From the NCBI GenBank assembly GCA_022563535.1, contig JADFNE010000011.1:1-64000 (forward strand): a stretch of 64,000 nt of DNA. The letters run 5' to 3'. Positions 1 through 8,500 of this stretch are shown one piece after another (positions within the stretch are counted from its first letter, which is position 1; each line of letters opens with the position of its first letter). The stretch is from Myxococcales bacterium (lineage in GTDB: Bacteria; Myxococcota_A; UBA9160; UBA4427). A program made the translations under genes and the position numbers. The notes under the pieces were generated by a model, which did not search any database, was not told the origin of the DNA, and saw nothing but the letters and a program-made list of their open reading frames with translations.

Positions 1-627
1 GAAGAAGTCCGCCAGCACCCCTTCCTCCTCGCTTGCGTTTTGATCCATTAAGAGCGCGACGTAGCGCCCACGGGCCAGCGCACGGAATAGTCCGAGCGAA
101 GCACCCCCCATGCTGATCGTTTCGAGCCCGGCCCGTTGACGCCAATCCGTGACGATCTTGTCGAGATGCGGGTTTTTGAATCCATGTTGCACCGCGCTCA
201 CGGGAAGCCCTTGATGCGCGAGTGCCGCGGCGCAGAACTCCCACGAGCCAAAATGGGCCGTGACGATCAAGGCGCCGGGCTGGCCCGAGCGCTCTTGTGC
301 CAGCGCGAGATTCTTGCGGCCCTCGATCGAAACCAGGTCGAACAACGCGCCGGTCTTGTCTGCGTGCATCAGGCAAACTTCGGCGAAGCTACGCCCGAGG
401 TTTGCGAAGCTCTCGAGCAAGATCCGATCGCGGGTCTCGCCGCTCTTGTCCGGAAAGGCAAGCGCCAGGTTGATCCGCGCGATCGCAATCCTCGGGCCGC
501 CAAGGCGCGCATAGAAAGAAGCCAGGGCGGCGCACGACTCGCGCGCGACTCTCGGCGGCAGGTTGCCGATTCCGATCAAGAGTGCGCGAAGCGCGACCCC
601 GAGCGCACGATCGAAAAACTCGCGCAT
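1..627 (-). CDS. LpxL/HtrB-like lysophospholipid acyltransferase (C-terminus beyond window)
   Basis: The reading frame is open to the left edge; 209 codons are visible and the C-terminus is missing. The N-terminus has a hydrophobic stretch (ALRALLIGIG) and the body has the family signature AHFGSWE, whose His-x4-Glu is the catalytic pair of LpxL/LpxM/HtrB acyltransferases. A later MDQNA segment fits the family's DQ region. Such enzymes transfer an acyl chain from acyl-ACP to a lipid A precursor or a related lipid at the inner membrane. The start is the ATG at 627, with AGGGAG about 8 bases upstream. It is the last visible gene of the acyl-synthesis operon, 58 bases after folB. The acceptor (lipid A or another lipid) cannot be told from sequence. 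Confidence 0.85.
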   Translation of the reverse strand, partial: MREFFDRALGVALRALLIGIGNLPPRVARESCAALASFYARLGGPRIAIARINLALAFPDKSGETRDRILLESFANLGRSFAEVCLMHADKTGALFDLVSIEGRKNLALAQERSGQPGALIVTAHFGSWEFCAAALAHQGLPVSAVQHGFKNPHLDKIVTDWRQRAGLETISMGGASLGLFRALARGRYVALLMDQNASEEEGVLADFF

Positions 628-685
628 GAACCGCGCTCCCTGCTGGTACCGAGGGGAATGGACGGAACTACGGCACCCAGTATGG

Positions 686-1081
686 TCAACGTTCTTGGGG
701 ATTGCGAAGTCGGGTGATCCGAATTCCCCCCCAGTCGAGCACACCGGCGATCGGCTTCGACTTTCTCACTGTCAATCGCACGCTGTCGATCGGAAAGCTT
801 TCAAACAGCGCATCCGCGATTCGCTCGCCCAGTGCTTCGACGAGCTGATGATCTGGACCGCCCACGACCTTGGCCACCACTTCGTAAATTTCTCCGTAGT
901 CGATGGTTTTTGTGAGATCGTCCGTGCGGCCGGCGCCGCTGAGATCGAAGCCGAGTTCGAGATCCAGTCGTACCGGCCGGCGCATCTTCCGTTCTGCCTC
1001 GGTCACGCCGAGCGAGCATGGAATCTCGATGCCCTCGAGGAGAATGATGTCGCCTGCGCGACCGGTCTGGTGTGCGGACAT
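686..1081 (-). CDS. folB: Dihydroneopterin aldolase
   Basis: A 131-residue protein of the FolB tunnelling fold, which converts 7,8-dihydroneopterin to 6-hydroxymethyl-dihydropterin and glycolaldehyde in folate synthesis. Family features seen are an N-terminal ILLEGIEIPCSLGV, a central TIDYGEIYEVV and a C-terminal VRLTVRKSKPI. An ATG 24 bases further upstream (1105) is possible. I prefer 1081 because GAGG lies 9 bases before it and the upstream ATG has no ribosome binding site. It follows the giant carboxylase by 32 bases in the same direction, so it is probably cotranscribed with the fatty acid genes although folate synthesis is unrelated. Confidence 0.87.
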   Translation of the reverse strand: MSAHQTGRAGDIILLEGIEIPCSLGVTEAERKMRRPVRLDLELGFDLSGAGRTDDLTKTIDYGEIYEVVAKVVGGPDHQLVEALGERIADALFESFPIDSVRLTVRKSKPIAGVLDWGGIRITRLRNPQER

Positions 1082-1113
1082 GGTTTCGATCCTCAAGAAG
1101 ATCATCGAGCGTG

Positions 1114-4100
1114 CTAGTCGAGCATGCTCTGTAGTTCGCGAATCAGTGTTTCTCGCATCGCGCTCGGTTCGATGATGCGTTCGAGCGAACCCACATCTCG
1201 GGCGCGCTCAACGCTGTGGATTTCGTCAAATTCGGCGGCGATCGCGGCTTGCTTCTCCAGGGTGACGTCCGCAATCATCGCATTGAGCGCCTCGCGGGCC
1301 TGCTGGGTCCCATCGCGCCGCAGCACACGCTCGCAACGCACGACGCGCTCGTCCGCGAGGGTACGCACTCGAACATCGCGCGCGAACACCACCTTGGCCG
1401 CGGGTCCCCCGCCGATCACCGACGCATAGGATCCAGAGAGTGCGAACGCGCGCAGCGAATCGTTGAGCTCCTGAGAGAAAACCACGTAGGCGCCACCGTG
1501 GTAGCGCGAGATGACCTGGAAGAGGATTGGGCCCTCGAAATTGACGACCGCGCTCGCGATTTCGGCGCCGTATTCGAGTTGTAGTTTGCGCAGCGATTCG
1601 GGAGAGCCATCGAAACCCGACAAATTGGCGAGCATCACCACAGGCCGCCGGCCGCTCGCGGCTCTGATGGCCCGGGCGACTTTCTTGGAGGACAAGGGGA
1701 ACAGGGTTCCACCGGTCCAGGCTTCGGGTCCGTCAAACGGTCGGTAGCCATCCCGGGGAATGCTGTGGCTTTCAATTCCGATCATCGTGATCGAAATGCC
1801 GCCCAGATGGGCATCCCAGACGATTGCGGTCTCCGCCCCGACCATCTGGCGCCAACGTTCGAGATGACCTCCGTCCTGGTCGATCACCGACGCCATGACC
1901 GAGCGCATATCGAAGGGCCGCTTGCGACCGGGATTGGTCTTGTCGTCGAAGATTTCGCCGACCGTCTTGAAGTCGAACCCTTCTTCGGGTGTCAACGGGA
2001 ACTCGCAGACTGATCGCTCTGTTGGATCGTTGGTGGGGAATGGGCGAACGCGCGTTTCTCCCGGCGCGATGTAGCTATAGCGGTAGTACTCGAACAACGT
2101 CAGGTATGCGTCGGCGAGGTTGCGCGCGTAGTACTGCGCCTGACCATTGGGGCCCATGATGCGTTCGAAGCCCCCGATCGCTTCTTCGTCTTCCGCCGAA
2201 ACCGAGCCCGCCGCCTCGAGGGCCGCGCGACCGGTCAACACCATCGCCGATCTCGGCGTCATGATGAGCGCGCCGCGCGTATTCATCAACATGGTTGCCA
2301 GCGCATCGAAATAGCTCTGGGCTCCGATGTTTATCCCCTGGACGATGAGGTTGATCTCACCGCCACCCTGGGTGAACTGGACAATGCGACGGACCACCCG
2401 GGCAGTGGCGTCGAGGTTCTCGGTTCCACTGTCCATCGCGATCTTGGCCCCGCTCGAAACCGGCACCCATTCGAGCGGAACATTCAGATCATTGGCGAGG
2501 TCGAGGGCGGCAACGAGTCGGTCACACTCGCCGACCGCAAGTGCTCCCATGCCGCGGGTTGGATCCGAAAGCACAAGGACTCGCTTCATCCCCTCTGGCA
2601 TCTTGTCGGTGGGGGTCGAGATCACCCCAAACACCACCGCGGAGACGTTCTGACCCGGAGGGCGCACGACCGCCACGGCCTTGGGTGCCTCCGACCGTGG
2701 GTCGAGCTCGTACTCTTCAAAGCTGCCCCGGGAAGTGCTCGAGATTGTTTTATTTCGACGGCGGGGATGAGGGACATCCTCAGGGACTTCGTCCGAGACG
2801 CCTCGCACATCCGAAGTCAGCATGCTGATGATTTCATACGGGAAAATTTGTCGACGCCGGCGCGCGCTCACCACTTTGCGTTCGTAGTCACCGGCGGGCA
2901 GCAATGGCTCGTCGTGGGGTTCGCGCCAGGAAATTTCCATCTGCGGCCCCGTGTCGGTGAATACGATCTCGATCGGTATCGCGTCCCTGTCGGGGGTGTC
3001 GCGATCGAGCACACTCAAACGGACCGTGACCTTCTCGAGGCCGAGATGCCGGGTCGCGGGCAGCAGACGTCGAGCCAGACGCGCCGCGGTCTCGCGATCG
3101 AGGAAGATCGCGGGTGTCACGGAAACCGCAATGCGATTCCACTGCAGACGGCGCCGGGGATCGCGAGTCTGTAGCACCGTGCGCAAGCTGCGGGCGGCCC
3201 GATGAAAGACCCGGACGAAGGCGGGGATGCGATCTTCAACGTCGGGCGTGACCCCGGGAGCGCGATCCCGTGCGTCGGCGAGCACGAAGATCCGCTCGTC
3301 TCCTTCTTCGTCTCGAGCTCGGCCATAGAAGGTGTAGATCCCCTCCTCGCTGTGTAGACGGTCGAGATCAAAGTTTTTCAGGCGATCGAGGTTGATGCGG
3401 ATCGCCGTTTCCGGATGCAGATCGAGATAGCGGGGATTCAACACGTAACCCGCTCCGTTACTGGACTCAAAAGTTTTGAAGATGTCGTGCCCTGTGTCGT
3501 GGATCAATCCCAAAGTCAACCGACAGGGCATCTCGACCTTGTCCACGTATGCAACCACGCGCTTGACCAGGTTTTCGATTTCGTTTTTGTCCGAAAGCGA
3601 AGCCATGAATTCGATCGAATACGCCATGGACTTCTTGGATTTTGCAAGCACTCGCCGGGTTGCGGCCTGCAGCGCCTCGATGACCGCGATCGGATCGTCG
3701 TCATCGACGGACGAACCCGCGAACACCAAACCGATGTCCGGGTATTCGAAGCACAAGACGCGAAAACCGTCGGACTTCAGAAAGCTGCGATTGATTGGAA
3801 CCGCCGGCGAGTAGACCCGCTGCACGTGGGCCGCCAGGGCGATCTCACGTAAGCTCGGATCCGCTGCCGTGATCCAGTTCCCCACCCGATCGAATACACG
3901 TTTGGCCGCCGCCGCGACTTCGAGCATGACATTGGCCGAGGGCTCGACGGGCCCGGTTTCACTCTTGCGCAAAAACGCTTCGAGATCTTTCGAACGCTGG
4001 TCGGCCTGGCGCTCGACCTCGCGCTTGTCGAACAACACGTAGTTGGCTTCGAGAGCGGCGTCAGAAAGCGTATCGGAGAGGCGACCCCGCATGCGGGTAA

Positions 4101-6756
4101 TTCGAATGAGTGCCCCCGAGAGCTGGGGATCCTTTTCGAAGTCGATGCCCGCTTCCGACAACGCGATCAATTGTCGGATCACCGCCAGAACCAGTCGCAG
4201 GCGCAGCTCGGTCTCGACTTGAGAGGCAAACAGACGCAACACCGCGCGTTCGAGTGCGTCACTGGGGTCGAGTTGATGGACTCCGTAGTGTTCGAGAGCG
4301 CGGCGCAGAAGATCGAGGAACTCCTCGGCGATACCCGCTCCAGACGCCCGCAATCTGCGGATGAACATGCGGAAGCGCGCCGCGTTCGAAGGCCCGAAAT
4401 CCCCGGACAGTGATGCCCGTGGCGCGGTGATGAACATTTCTTCGGTATCGACGAAGGTCGCCAACGCGTAGCGGATCTTCGACATCTGCTCGAGGAATCC
4501 CTTCGAAACTCCCTCTGGGATTGGCGCCTCGAGCAACGCGACCAGGCTTTCGCTGCGCGCGGGGTTCGCGTCAAATCCGAGCACGACACGCCGGACCTCT
4601 TCGAGCACCGCCTGGATCGCGGCCTTGCGCGAGGTACGGTCGGCGTGATCGGCGGTGATCAAATCCGGTTCACCCAGAGGCTTTTCGTCTAGCCGCCTGA
4701 AGAGCAGGGCGAGCGGGTCGATCTGCTCGGGCAGGGTGGCGCGTCGGCTCTTTGTTTCCGTTTCGCCATCGCCATTCGTGGGATCGATTACCAGCAGGAC
4801 ATCGCCAGCGCTCACCTGCTGGCCGGGGCGAACTCTGACTTCGGTTACCACACCCGAGACCGGTGCCTGGAAACCGATCTCCATCTTCATGGCTTCGACC
4901 AGTCCCAGCGCGTCACCCGCCTTGACCTCATCGCCTTCGACCACCTGGATGGAGACCACCATGGCCGGCGTTCCCGCGAGCACTTGTCCGGCGGTCTGCC
5001 AGTCGTAGCGAAAGGGGTGACCGTCGATCTCGATTCGCAGTCTCAGATCCGAAGCGTCGTAGAGAATACGACGCACGCGATCGTCGATCTCGAGTCGCGC
5101 GCGGTTGTCTCCCTCTTCGCGCATGTAGGCACCGACCACACGTCCATCGAGGTGGACCCGATAGCGCCAGGCGCCGGTGGCATAGACCATGGCGCGATAA
5201 CTCTCACCGTCACAACTCACGTCGATCTGTTGACCCCGGGATGCCGGAATTCGCTCGGGGGAAATGCGCGATACGTCTGAATAGAAGTTGAGTCGAGCGG
5301 CGGCGCGGCGGCGCTGGTAGGCCAGGATTGCGGCCACGACCAGTGAATCCTGAGCCAGGGGATCCTGGTCACCCTCGAATGTTTCCTCTGCCTCTTGGCC
5401 GCGGCGGTCGAGCCAGCCGGTATCGACCGCACCGGCGCGATACGCCTTGCTGTCCAGGAGTTCCAGCAGGTAACCCCGATTGGTCGCGCCCCCCTGGATC
5501 ACCAACTCCATGTCCAACAGCGCGCAGACGAGGCGCGCGCGGGCATCGTCGCGATCTTTCCCGACCGCGATCACCTTGGTCACCAGCGAATCAAAGTCGG
5601 GTGGAACCGTACTGCCGGCAACCACGCCGGAATCGATCCGCAGCCCCGAACCCATCGGAGGCTCGAAGCGAACGATCTTTCCCGGTGACGGCAGGAAACC
5701 CTGGTCTGGATCTTCCGCGCACAAGCGGGCTTCGATCGCGACGCCGCGCTCGGCAATCACGAGCGACTTGATCGATTCTCCCCGAGCGATCTTGATCTGA
5801 AGCTGCACCAGATCAATGCCGGTGATCTCTTCGGTGATCCCGTGTTCGACCTGCAAGCGAGGGTTCACCTCGAGAAAGAAAAACTTATCTCCCGCGAGCA
5901 AGAACTCTACGGTTCCGACCCCCGAATAGGAAACATGCGTGACGAGATGCACCGCAGCCCGCTCGATTTCCTTGCGAACCTTTGCGGAGAGATCCGGGGG
6001 CGGTGCTTCTTCGAGCACTTTCTGATGGCGCCGCTGGACCGAGCAGTCGCGAGACCCCACCGCAATGACGTTGCGGTGAAGATCTGCGACGATCTGCACT
6101 TCGATATGGCGACCGTCCTCGATCTTCTTCTCCAAGAAGAGCCGGTCGTCACCAAACGCACCTTTGGCCTCAGAGGCCGCGGAACGGAAGGCTTCGGCGA
6201 TGTCTTCTTCGCGATCTACCATGCGAATGCCACGCCCACCGCCACCCGCAGTCGCCTTGATCACGACTGGGAAGCCGATTCGCTTCGCATGTTCGAGGGC
6301 ATCGTTTTCGTCGCTGAGCACACCGCCGCTCCAGGGCGAGACGGGGACCCCCGCTTCTTCGGCGAGACGCTTTGAAGTGATCTTGTCTCCCAACTCTCGC
6401 ATCGCCAGAGATGTCGGGCCGAGAAAAACCATGCCCGCTTCGGTGACGCGATCAACGAATTCCGGAGATTCGGCGACGAAACCCCAACCGGGCCATACCG
6501 CGTCGGCTTCGACACGTTTGAGCGCCGCAATCAGGCCGTCGTGGTCCAGATAGGCCGCCACAGCCCCCGCGTTGTTCGACAACGCGTAGGCGCGATCGGC
6601 CTGTCGCACAAAGGGTGCATCTCGATCGGGCTCGGTATAGAGGGCGATGACCTCTAGTTCGATTCCCTCTTGCAGGCGCAGACTCTTCACGGCGCGAATG
6701 CACCGGAGCGCAGCTTCTCCGCGATTGACGATGGCGAGTCTTCGGAATTCAGGCAC
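1114..6756 (-). CDS. Single-chain multidomain acyl-CoA carboxylase (BC-BCCP-central-CT)
   Basis: About 1880 residues. An N-terminal biotin carboxylase (about 5-450) shows IVNRGEAALRC, a glycine-rich ATP loop (GGGGRGIRMV), RRHQKVLEEAP and EVNPRLQVEH. A biotinyl domain follows with EAMKMEI and the modified Lys near residue 624. Residues about 690-1370 have no motif I recognise. The carboxyltransferase has an N-half (about 1385-1580, SSGAKIAMDSG) and a C-half (about 1590-1800, LANLSGFDGSP, then GGGPAAKVVF). It should carboxylate acetyl-CoA or another acyl-CoA to give malonyl-type extender units. Most bacteria split these domains among AccA, AccB, AccC and AccD; this order matches eukaryotic ACC. 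I place the start at GTG 6756 (GGAG 9 bases upstream), which overlaps the PPTase gene by 8 bases; a TTG at 6789 is the alternative. Substrate specificity is not determined. Confidence 0.9.
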   Translation of the reverse strand: MPEFRRLAIVNRGEAALRCIRAVKSLRLQEGIELEVIALYTEPDRDAPFVRQADRAYALSNNAGAVAAYLDHDGLIAALKRVEADAVWPGWGFVAESPEFVDRVTEAGMVFLGPTSLAMRELGDKITSKRLAEEAGVPVSPWSGGVLSDENDALEHAKRIGFPVVIKATAGGGGRGIRMVDREEDIAEAFRSAASEAKGAFGDDRLFLEKKIEDGRHIEVQIVADLHRNVIAVGSRDCSVQRRHQKVLEEAPPPDLSAKVRKEIERAAVHLVTHVSYSGVGTVEFLLAGDKFFFLEVNPRLQVEHGITEEITGIDLVQLQIKIARGESIKSLVIAERGVAIEARLCAEDPDQGFLPSPGKIVRFEPPMGSGLRIDSGVVAGSTVPPDFDSLVTKVIAVGKDRDDARARLVCALLDMELVIQGGATNRGYLLELLDSKAYRAGAVDTGWLDRRGQEAEETFEGDQDPLAQDSLVVAAILAYQRRRAAARLNFYSDVSRISPERIPASRGQQIDVSCDGESYRAMVYATGAWRYRVHLDGRVVGAYMREEGDNRARLEIDDRVRRILYDASDLRLRIEIDGHPFRYDWQTAGQVLAGTPAMVVSIQVVEGDEVKAGDALGLVEAMKMEIGFQAPVSGVVTEVRVRPGQQVSAGDVLLVIDPTNGDGETETKSRRATLPEQIDPLALLFRRLDEKPLGEPDLITADHADRTSRKAAIQAVLEEVRRVVLGFDANPARSESLVALLEAPIPEGVSKGFLEQMSKIRYALATFVDTEEMFITAPRASLSGDFGPSNAARFRMFIRRLRASGAGIAEEFLDLLRRALEHYGVHQLDPSDALERAVLRLFASQVETELRLRLVLAVIRQLIALSEAGIDFEKDPQLSGALIRITRMRGRLSDTLSDAALEANYVLFDKREVERQADQRSKDLEAFLRKSETGPVEPSANVMLEVAAAAKRVFDRVGNWITAADPSLREIALAAHVQRVYSPAVPINRSFLKSDGFRVLCFEYPDIGLVFAGSSVDDDDPIAVIEALQAATRRVLAKSKKSMAYSIEFMASLSDKNEIENLVKRVVAYVDKVEMPCRLTLGLIHDTGHDIFKTFESSNGAGYVLNPRYLDLHPETAIRINLDRLKNFDLDRLHSEEGIYTFYGRARDEEGDERIFVLADARDRAPGVTPDVEDRIPAFVRVFHRAARSLRTVLQTRDPRRRLQWNRIAVSVTPAIFLDRETAARLARRLLPATRHLGLEKVTVRLSVLDRDTPDRDAIPIEIVFTDTGPQMEISWREPHDEPLLPAGDYERKVVSARRRRQIFPYEIISMLTSDVRGVSDEVPEDVPHPRRRNKTISSTSRGSFEEYELDPRSEAPKAVAVVRPPGQNVSAVVFGVISTPTDKMPEGMKRVLVLSDPTRGMGALAVGECDRLVAALDLANDLNVPLEWVPVSSGAKIAMDSGTENLDATARVVRRIVQFTQGGGEINLIVQGINIGAQSYFDALATMLMNTRGALIMTPRSAMVLTGRAALEAAGSVSAEDEEAIGGFERIMGPNGQAQYYARNLADAYLTLFEYYRYSYIAPGETRVRPFPTNDPTERSVCEFPLTPEEGFDFKTVGEIFDDKTNPGRKRPFDMRSVMASVIDQDGGHLERWRQMVGAETAIVWDAHLGGISITMIGIESHSIPRDGYRPFDGPEAWTGGTLFPLSSKKVARAIRAASGRRPVVMLANLSGFDGSPESLRKLQLEYGAEIASAVVNFEGPILFQVISRYHGGAYVVFSQELNDSLRAFALSGSYASVIGGGPAAKVVFARDVRVRTLADERVVRCERVLRRDGTQQAREALNAMIADVTLEKQAAIAAEFDEIHSVERARDVGSLERIIEPSAMRETLIRELQSMLD

Positions 6757-7375
6757 CGCGACCTTCTCCTGTGCAACACGCAAAGGCAAGCCAGCTGCCG
6801 TGGTGAGAAAGCGAGACGCTGAGATCTAGCTGCCCCTGGCGATAATAGAGCCTCGGTATCCGATGCGCAGTTTTGCGAATTTCGAGCTGATCCCGCGAGT
6901 AATCGAAACGTCGAGAGATCGCGTCGCAGGCCAGATCGCGTACCGCCCTGCTTTCGCAGTCGGACGTCGCCGCCGAGTCGATTGTATCAATGCCCCAGAG
7001 CACAAGGGCGAAGTCGTTGGGCGCCGGCACCGCGATGGCGTGAATGCGCTCTGGTGTCTCATCAAACTCGACAAAGCAGGTCAGCTTGTCGTGTTGTACC
7101 TGGGTTGGTACCTGGGCGGGGTTCGTCGTGTTGTCTTCATCGCAGTCCACCGCAAATGCTCGCGGCGAGAATACGGTCGAGCTGTCGTACTTGCGCACGA
7201 GCTTGTAGCTCGCTTCCTTGGCGGCCCATAAGCGCCACCGTTGGTGTTCGGACGAGGGTGCGCGGTCGATCGACCGACGTTCGCTCGGACTGAACACCCG
7301 CTCGTCGAACCGGCTCCGATAGCTGGTTGCATCTGAATCGGGGTCGCGAAGATCTACGATGTCATTTCCGACCAT
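6749..7375 (-). CDS. AcpS-like 4'-phosphopantetheinyl transferase
   Basis: A 208-residue protein that should attach the phosphopantetheine arm of CoA to the serine of an acyl carrier protein. It opens with VGNDIVDL (the metal-binding Asp of the family), then has RLWAAKEASYKL (the WAAKEA catalytic segment) and, near the C-terminus, VSLSHHGSWLAFA, which matches the SLSH motif of AcpS-type enzymes. It is longer than AcpS (about 125 residues), with an insertion between the two halves. Its ATG overlaps the end of the acyltransferase gene by 14 bases and its end overlaps the carboxylase start, so it is translationally embedded in the operon. The likely client is the ACP encoded at 8153-8401. Confidence 0.87.
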   Translation of the reverse strand: MVGNDIVDLRDPDSDATSYRSRFDERVFSPSERRSIDRAPSSEHQRWRLWAAKEASYKLVRKYDSSTVFSPRAFAVDCDEDNTTNPAQVPTQVQHDKLTCFVEFDETPERIHAIAVPAPNDFALVLWGIDTIDSAATSDCESRAVRDLACDAISRRFDYSRDQLEIRKTAHRIPRLYYRQGQLDLSVSLSHHGSWLAFACCTGEGRGA

Positions 7376-8126
7376 CGAAATAGGCCTCTTCCATTTTTGA
7401 AAGCCGGGTCACTACCTGGGAAGCAAGATCTCGCGAACGCCGGGCACCCTTGCTGTCGGACTTCGGTTCGAAACATTCCATGCTGATGGAAATACGATCT
7501 CCCATGTTGGGGACGCTGCCCCATGACTCCTGGGTGTCTCCCCGCATGTAAATACAAAGCACTCGGCAACCCGGAGCCGCGGCGATGATGCGCCCCACAC
7601 CCCAGGCGATCGAATCGGAAGTGACTCGACCACTGCGACTTCTTCCGCCTTCCGGAAACAACATCGCGACCTCGCCGCGGTTGAGTAGATGGATCACGCG
7701 AGCGAGCACGATCGCGACTGCTGACCGCTCGCCGCCGCGAGAAATCGGAATACACTTCGCGATGAAGACCAGAATCCGTGTGAGGCCCGTCCGGGCAAAG
7801 TTCTTTCGCTCCGGGGTGTTCCAGGGAAGTTCGTCAAAATGCACCGCATAGCGCCACCACGGCACGATCGCCCAGGAGATGATCATCGAATCAATCAACG
7901 TCAAATGATTGGGGCAGATCAAAAGAGGAGCGTCGGACTCCTCCCTCAGTCTCCGGTATTCAGCCCGCAGAGCGCTGACGTCGGCGATCCGATAGCCCAT
8001 CACGAACCGCAGCATGAATACAAACGGCGGAATCCAAAGCGGACCGATCAGTCGCCCGATTTCTCGTTGGACCGCGTGTCGAATGCGAATTTGGCGAGGA
8101 ACGCTTGGTGGCGTCGAGTTACTCAC
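7362..8126 (-). CDS. PlsC-like 1-acylglycerol-3-phosphate acyltransferase
   Basis: A 254-residue protein of the PlsC/LPLAT family. It has the catalytic NHLTLID (NHx4D) motif near residue 74 and the FPEGGRSRSG motif near residue 155, both standard for acyl transfer to lysophosphatidate or another alcohol. A hydrophobic segment at about 28-45 (LIGPLWIPPFVFMLRFVMGY) suggests membrane association. The start is GTG at 8126. The gene lies 26 bases after the ACP gene and overlaps the PPTase gene, so it probably takes its acyl chain from that ACP. Whether it makes phosphatidate or esterifies a special lipid is unknown. Confidence 0.87.
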   Translation of the reverse strand: MSNSTPPSVPRQIRIRHAVQREIGRLIGPLWIPPFVFMLRFVMGYRIADVSALRAEYRRLREESDAPLLICPNHLTLIDSMIISWAIVPWWRYAVHFDELPWNTPERKNFARTGLTRILVFIAKCIPISRGGERSAVAIVLARVIHLLNRGEVAMLFPEGGRSRSGRVTSDSIAWGVGRIIAAAPGCRVLCIYMRGDTQESWGSVPNMGDRISISMECFEPKSDSKGARRSRDLASQVVTRLSKMEEAYFDGRK

Positions 8127-8152
8127 TCGGTACCCCCCTGGCCGAGAATATT

Positions 8153-8401
8153 TCAGTTCAGCTTGGAGACGATCAGGTTTACCGCGTCGCCGACCGTATT
8201 CACGGTATCGACGTCTTCGTCGTCGATTTCGATGTTGAACTCGTCCTCAAACGCGATCACGACATCCACCAGCCTTGCAGAGTTCACCTTCAGGTCTTCG
8301 AGGATGTTCGTATCCATCGAGACTGCGGCAAGCGCATCCTGGTTCTTCACCCACGGCGTCAGGATTTTCACCACGCCTTCAAGTACTTCCGACTGCTCCA
8401 T
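8153..8401 (-). CDS. Acyl carrier protein with an N-S modification site
   Basis: An 82-residue acidic helical protein with the length and pattern of a type II acyl carrier protein. The phosphopantetheine site reads LKVNSARLVD: the serine is present, but the usual Asp before it (the D of DSL) is Asn and the usual Leu after it is Ala. Helix II and the acidic IDDEDVDTV segment match the family. A good ribosome binding site (AAAGGGGG) lies 5 bases before the ATG. It sits between the FabF-like and acyltransferase genes and 1.1 kb from an AcpS-like gene, so it is likely the operon's own carrier. It is distinct enough from standard AcpP to suggest a dedicated carrier. Confidence 0.88.
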   Translation of the reverse strand: MEQSEVLEGVVKILTPWVKNQDALAAVSMDTNILEDLKVNSARLVDVVIAFEDEFNIEIDDEDVDTVNTVGDAVNLIVSKLN

Positions 8402-8421
8402 GATTTCCCCCTTTGAAACTG

Positions 8422-8466
8422 CTTGTCATCATGCTTGTAACATTACTTGTAAACAACAATTACTTG
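8422..8466 (-). repeat. Four CAAG direct repeats upstream of the ACP gene
   Basis: In the 99-base gap between the FabF-like and ACP genes the minus strand carries four copies of CAAG, in contexts TCAAGTAAT, ACAAGTAAT, ACAAGCATG and ACAAGCAGT. Their spacing is 17, 12 and 12 bases. The stretch is A+T-rich and lies just before the ACP ribosome binding site. It could be a protein or RNA regulatory element, or simply an unstructured leader favouring high ACP translation. Confidence 0.4.
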
Positions 8467-8500
8467 AAAAGGAACAACACTCCAGACCCTGTGCCGGATT

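Noticed and set aside
136-717. Plus-strand open frame of 193 codons
   Set aside because: It is the reverse-complement shadow of the LpxL-like acyltransferase, whose catalytic motif is clear on the minus strand.
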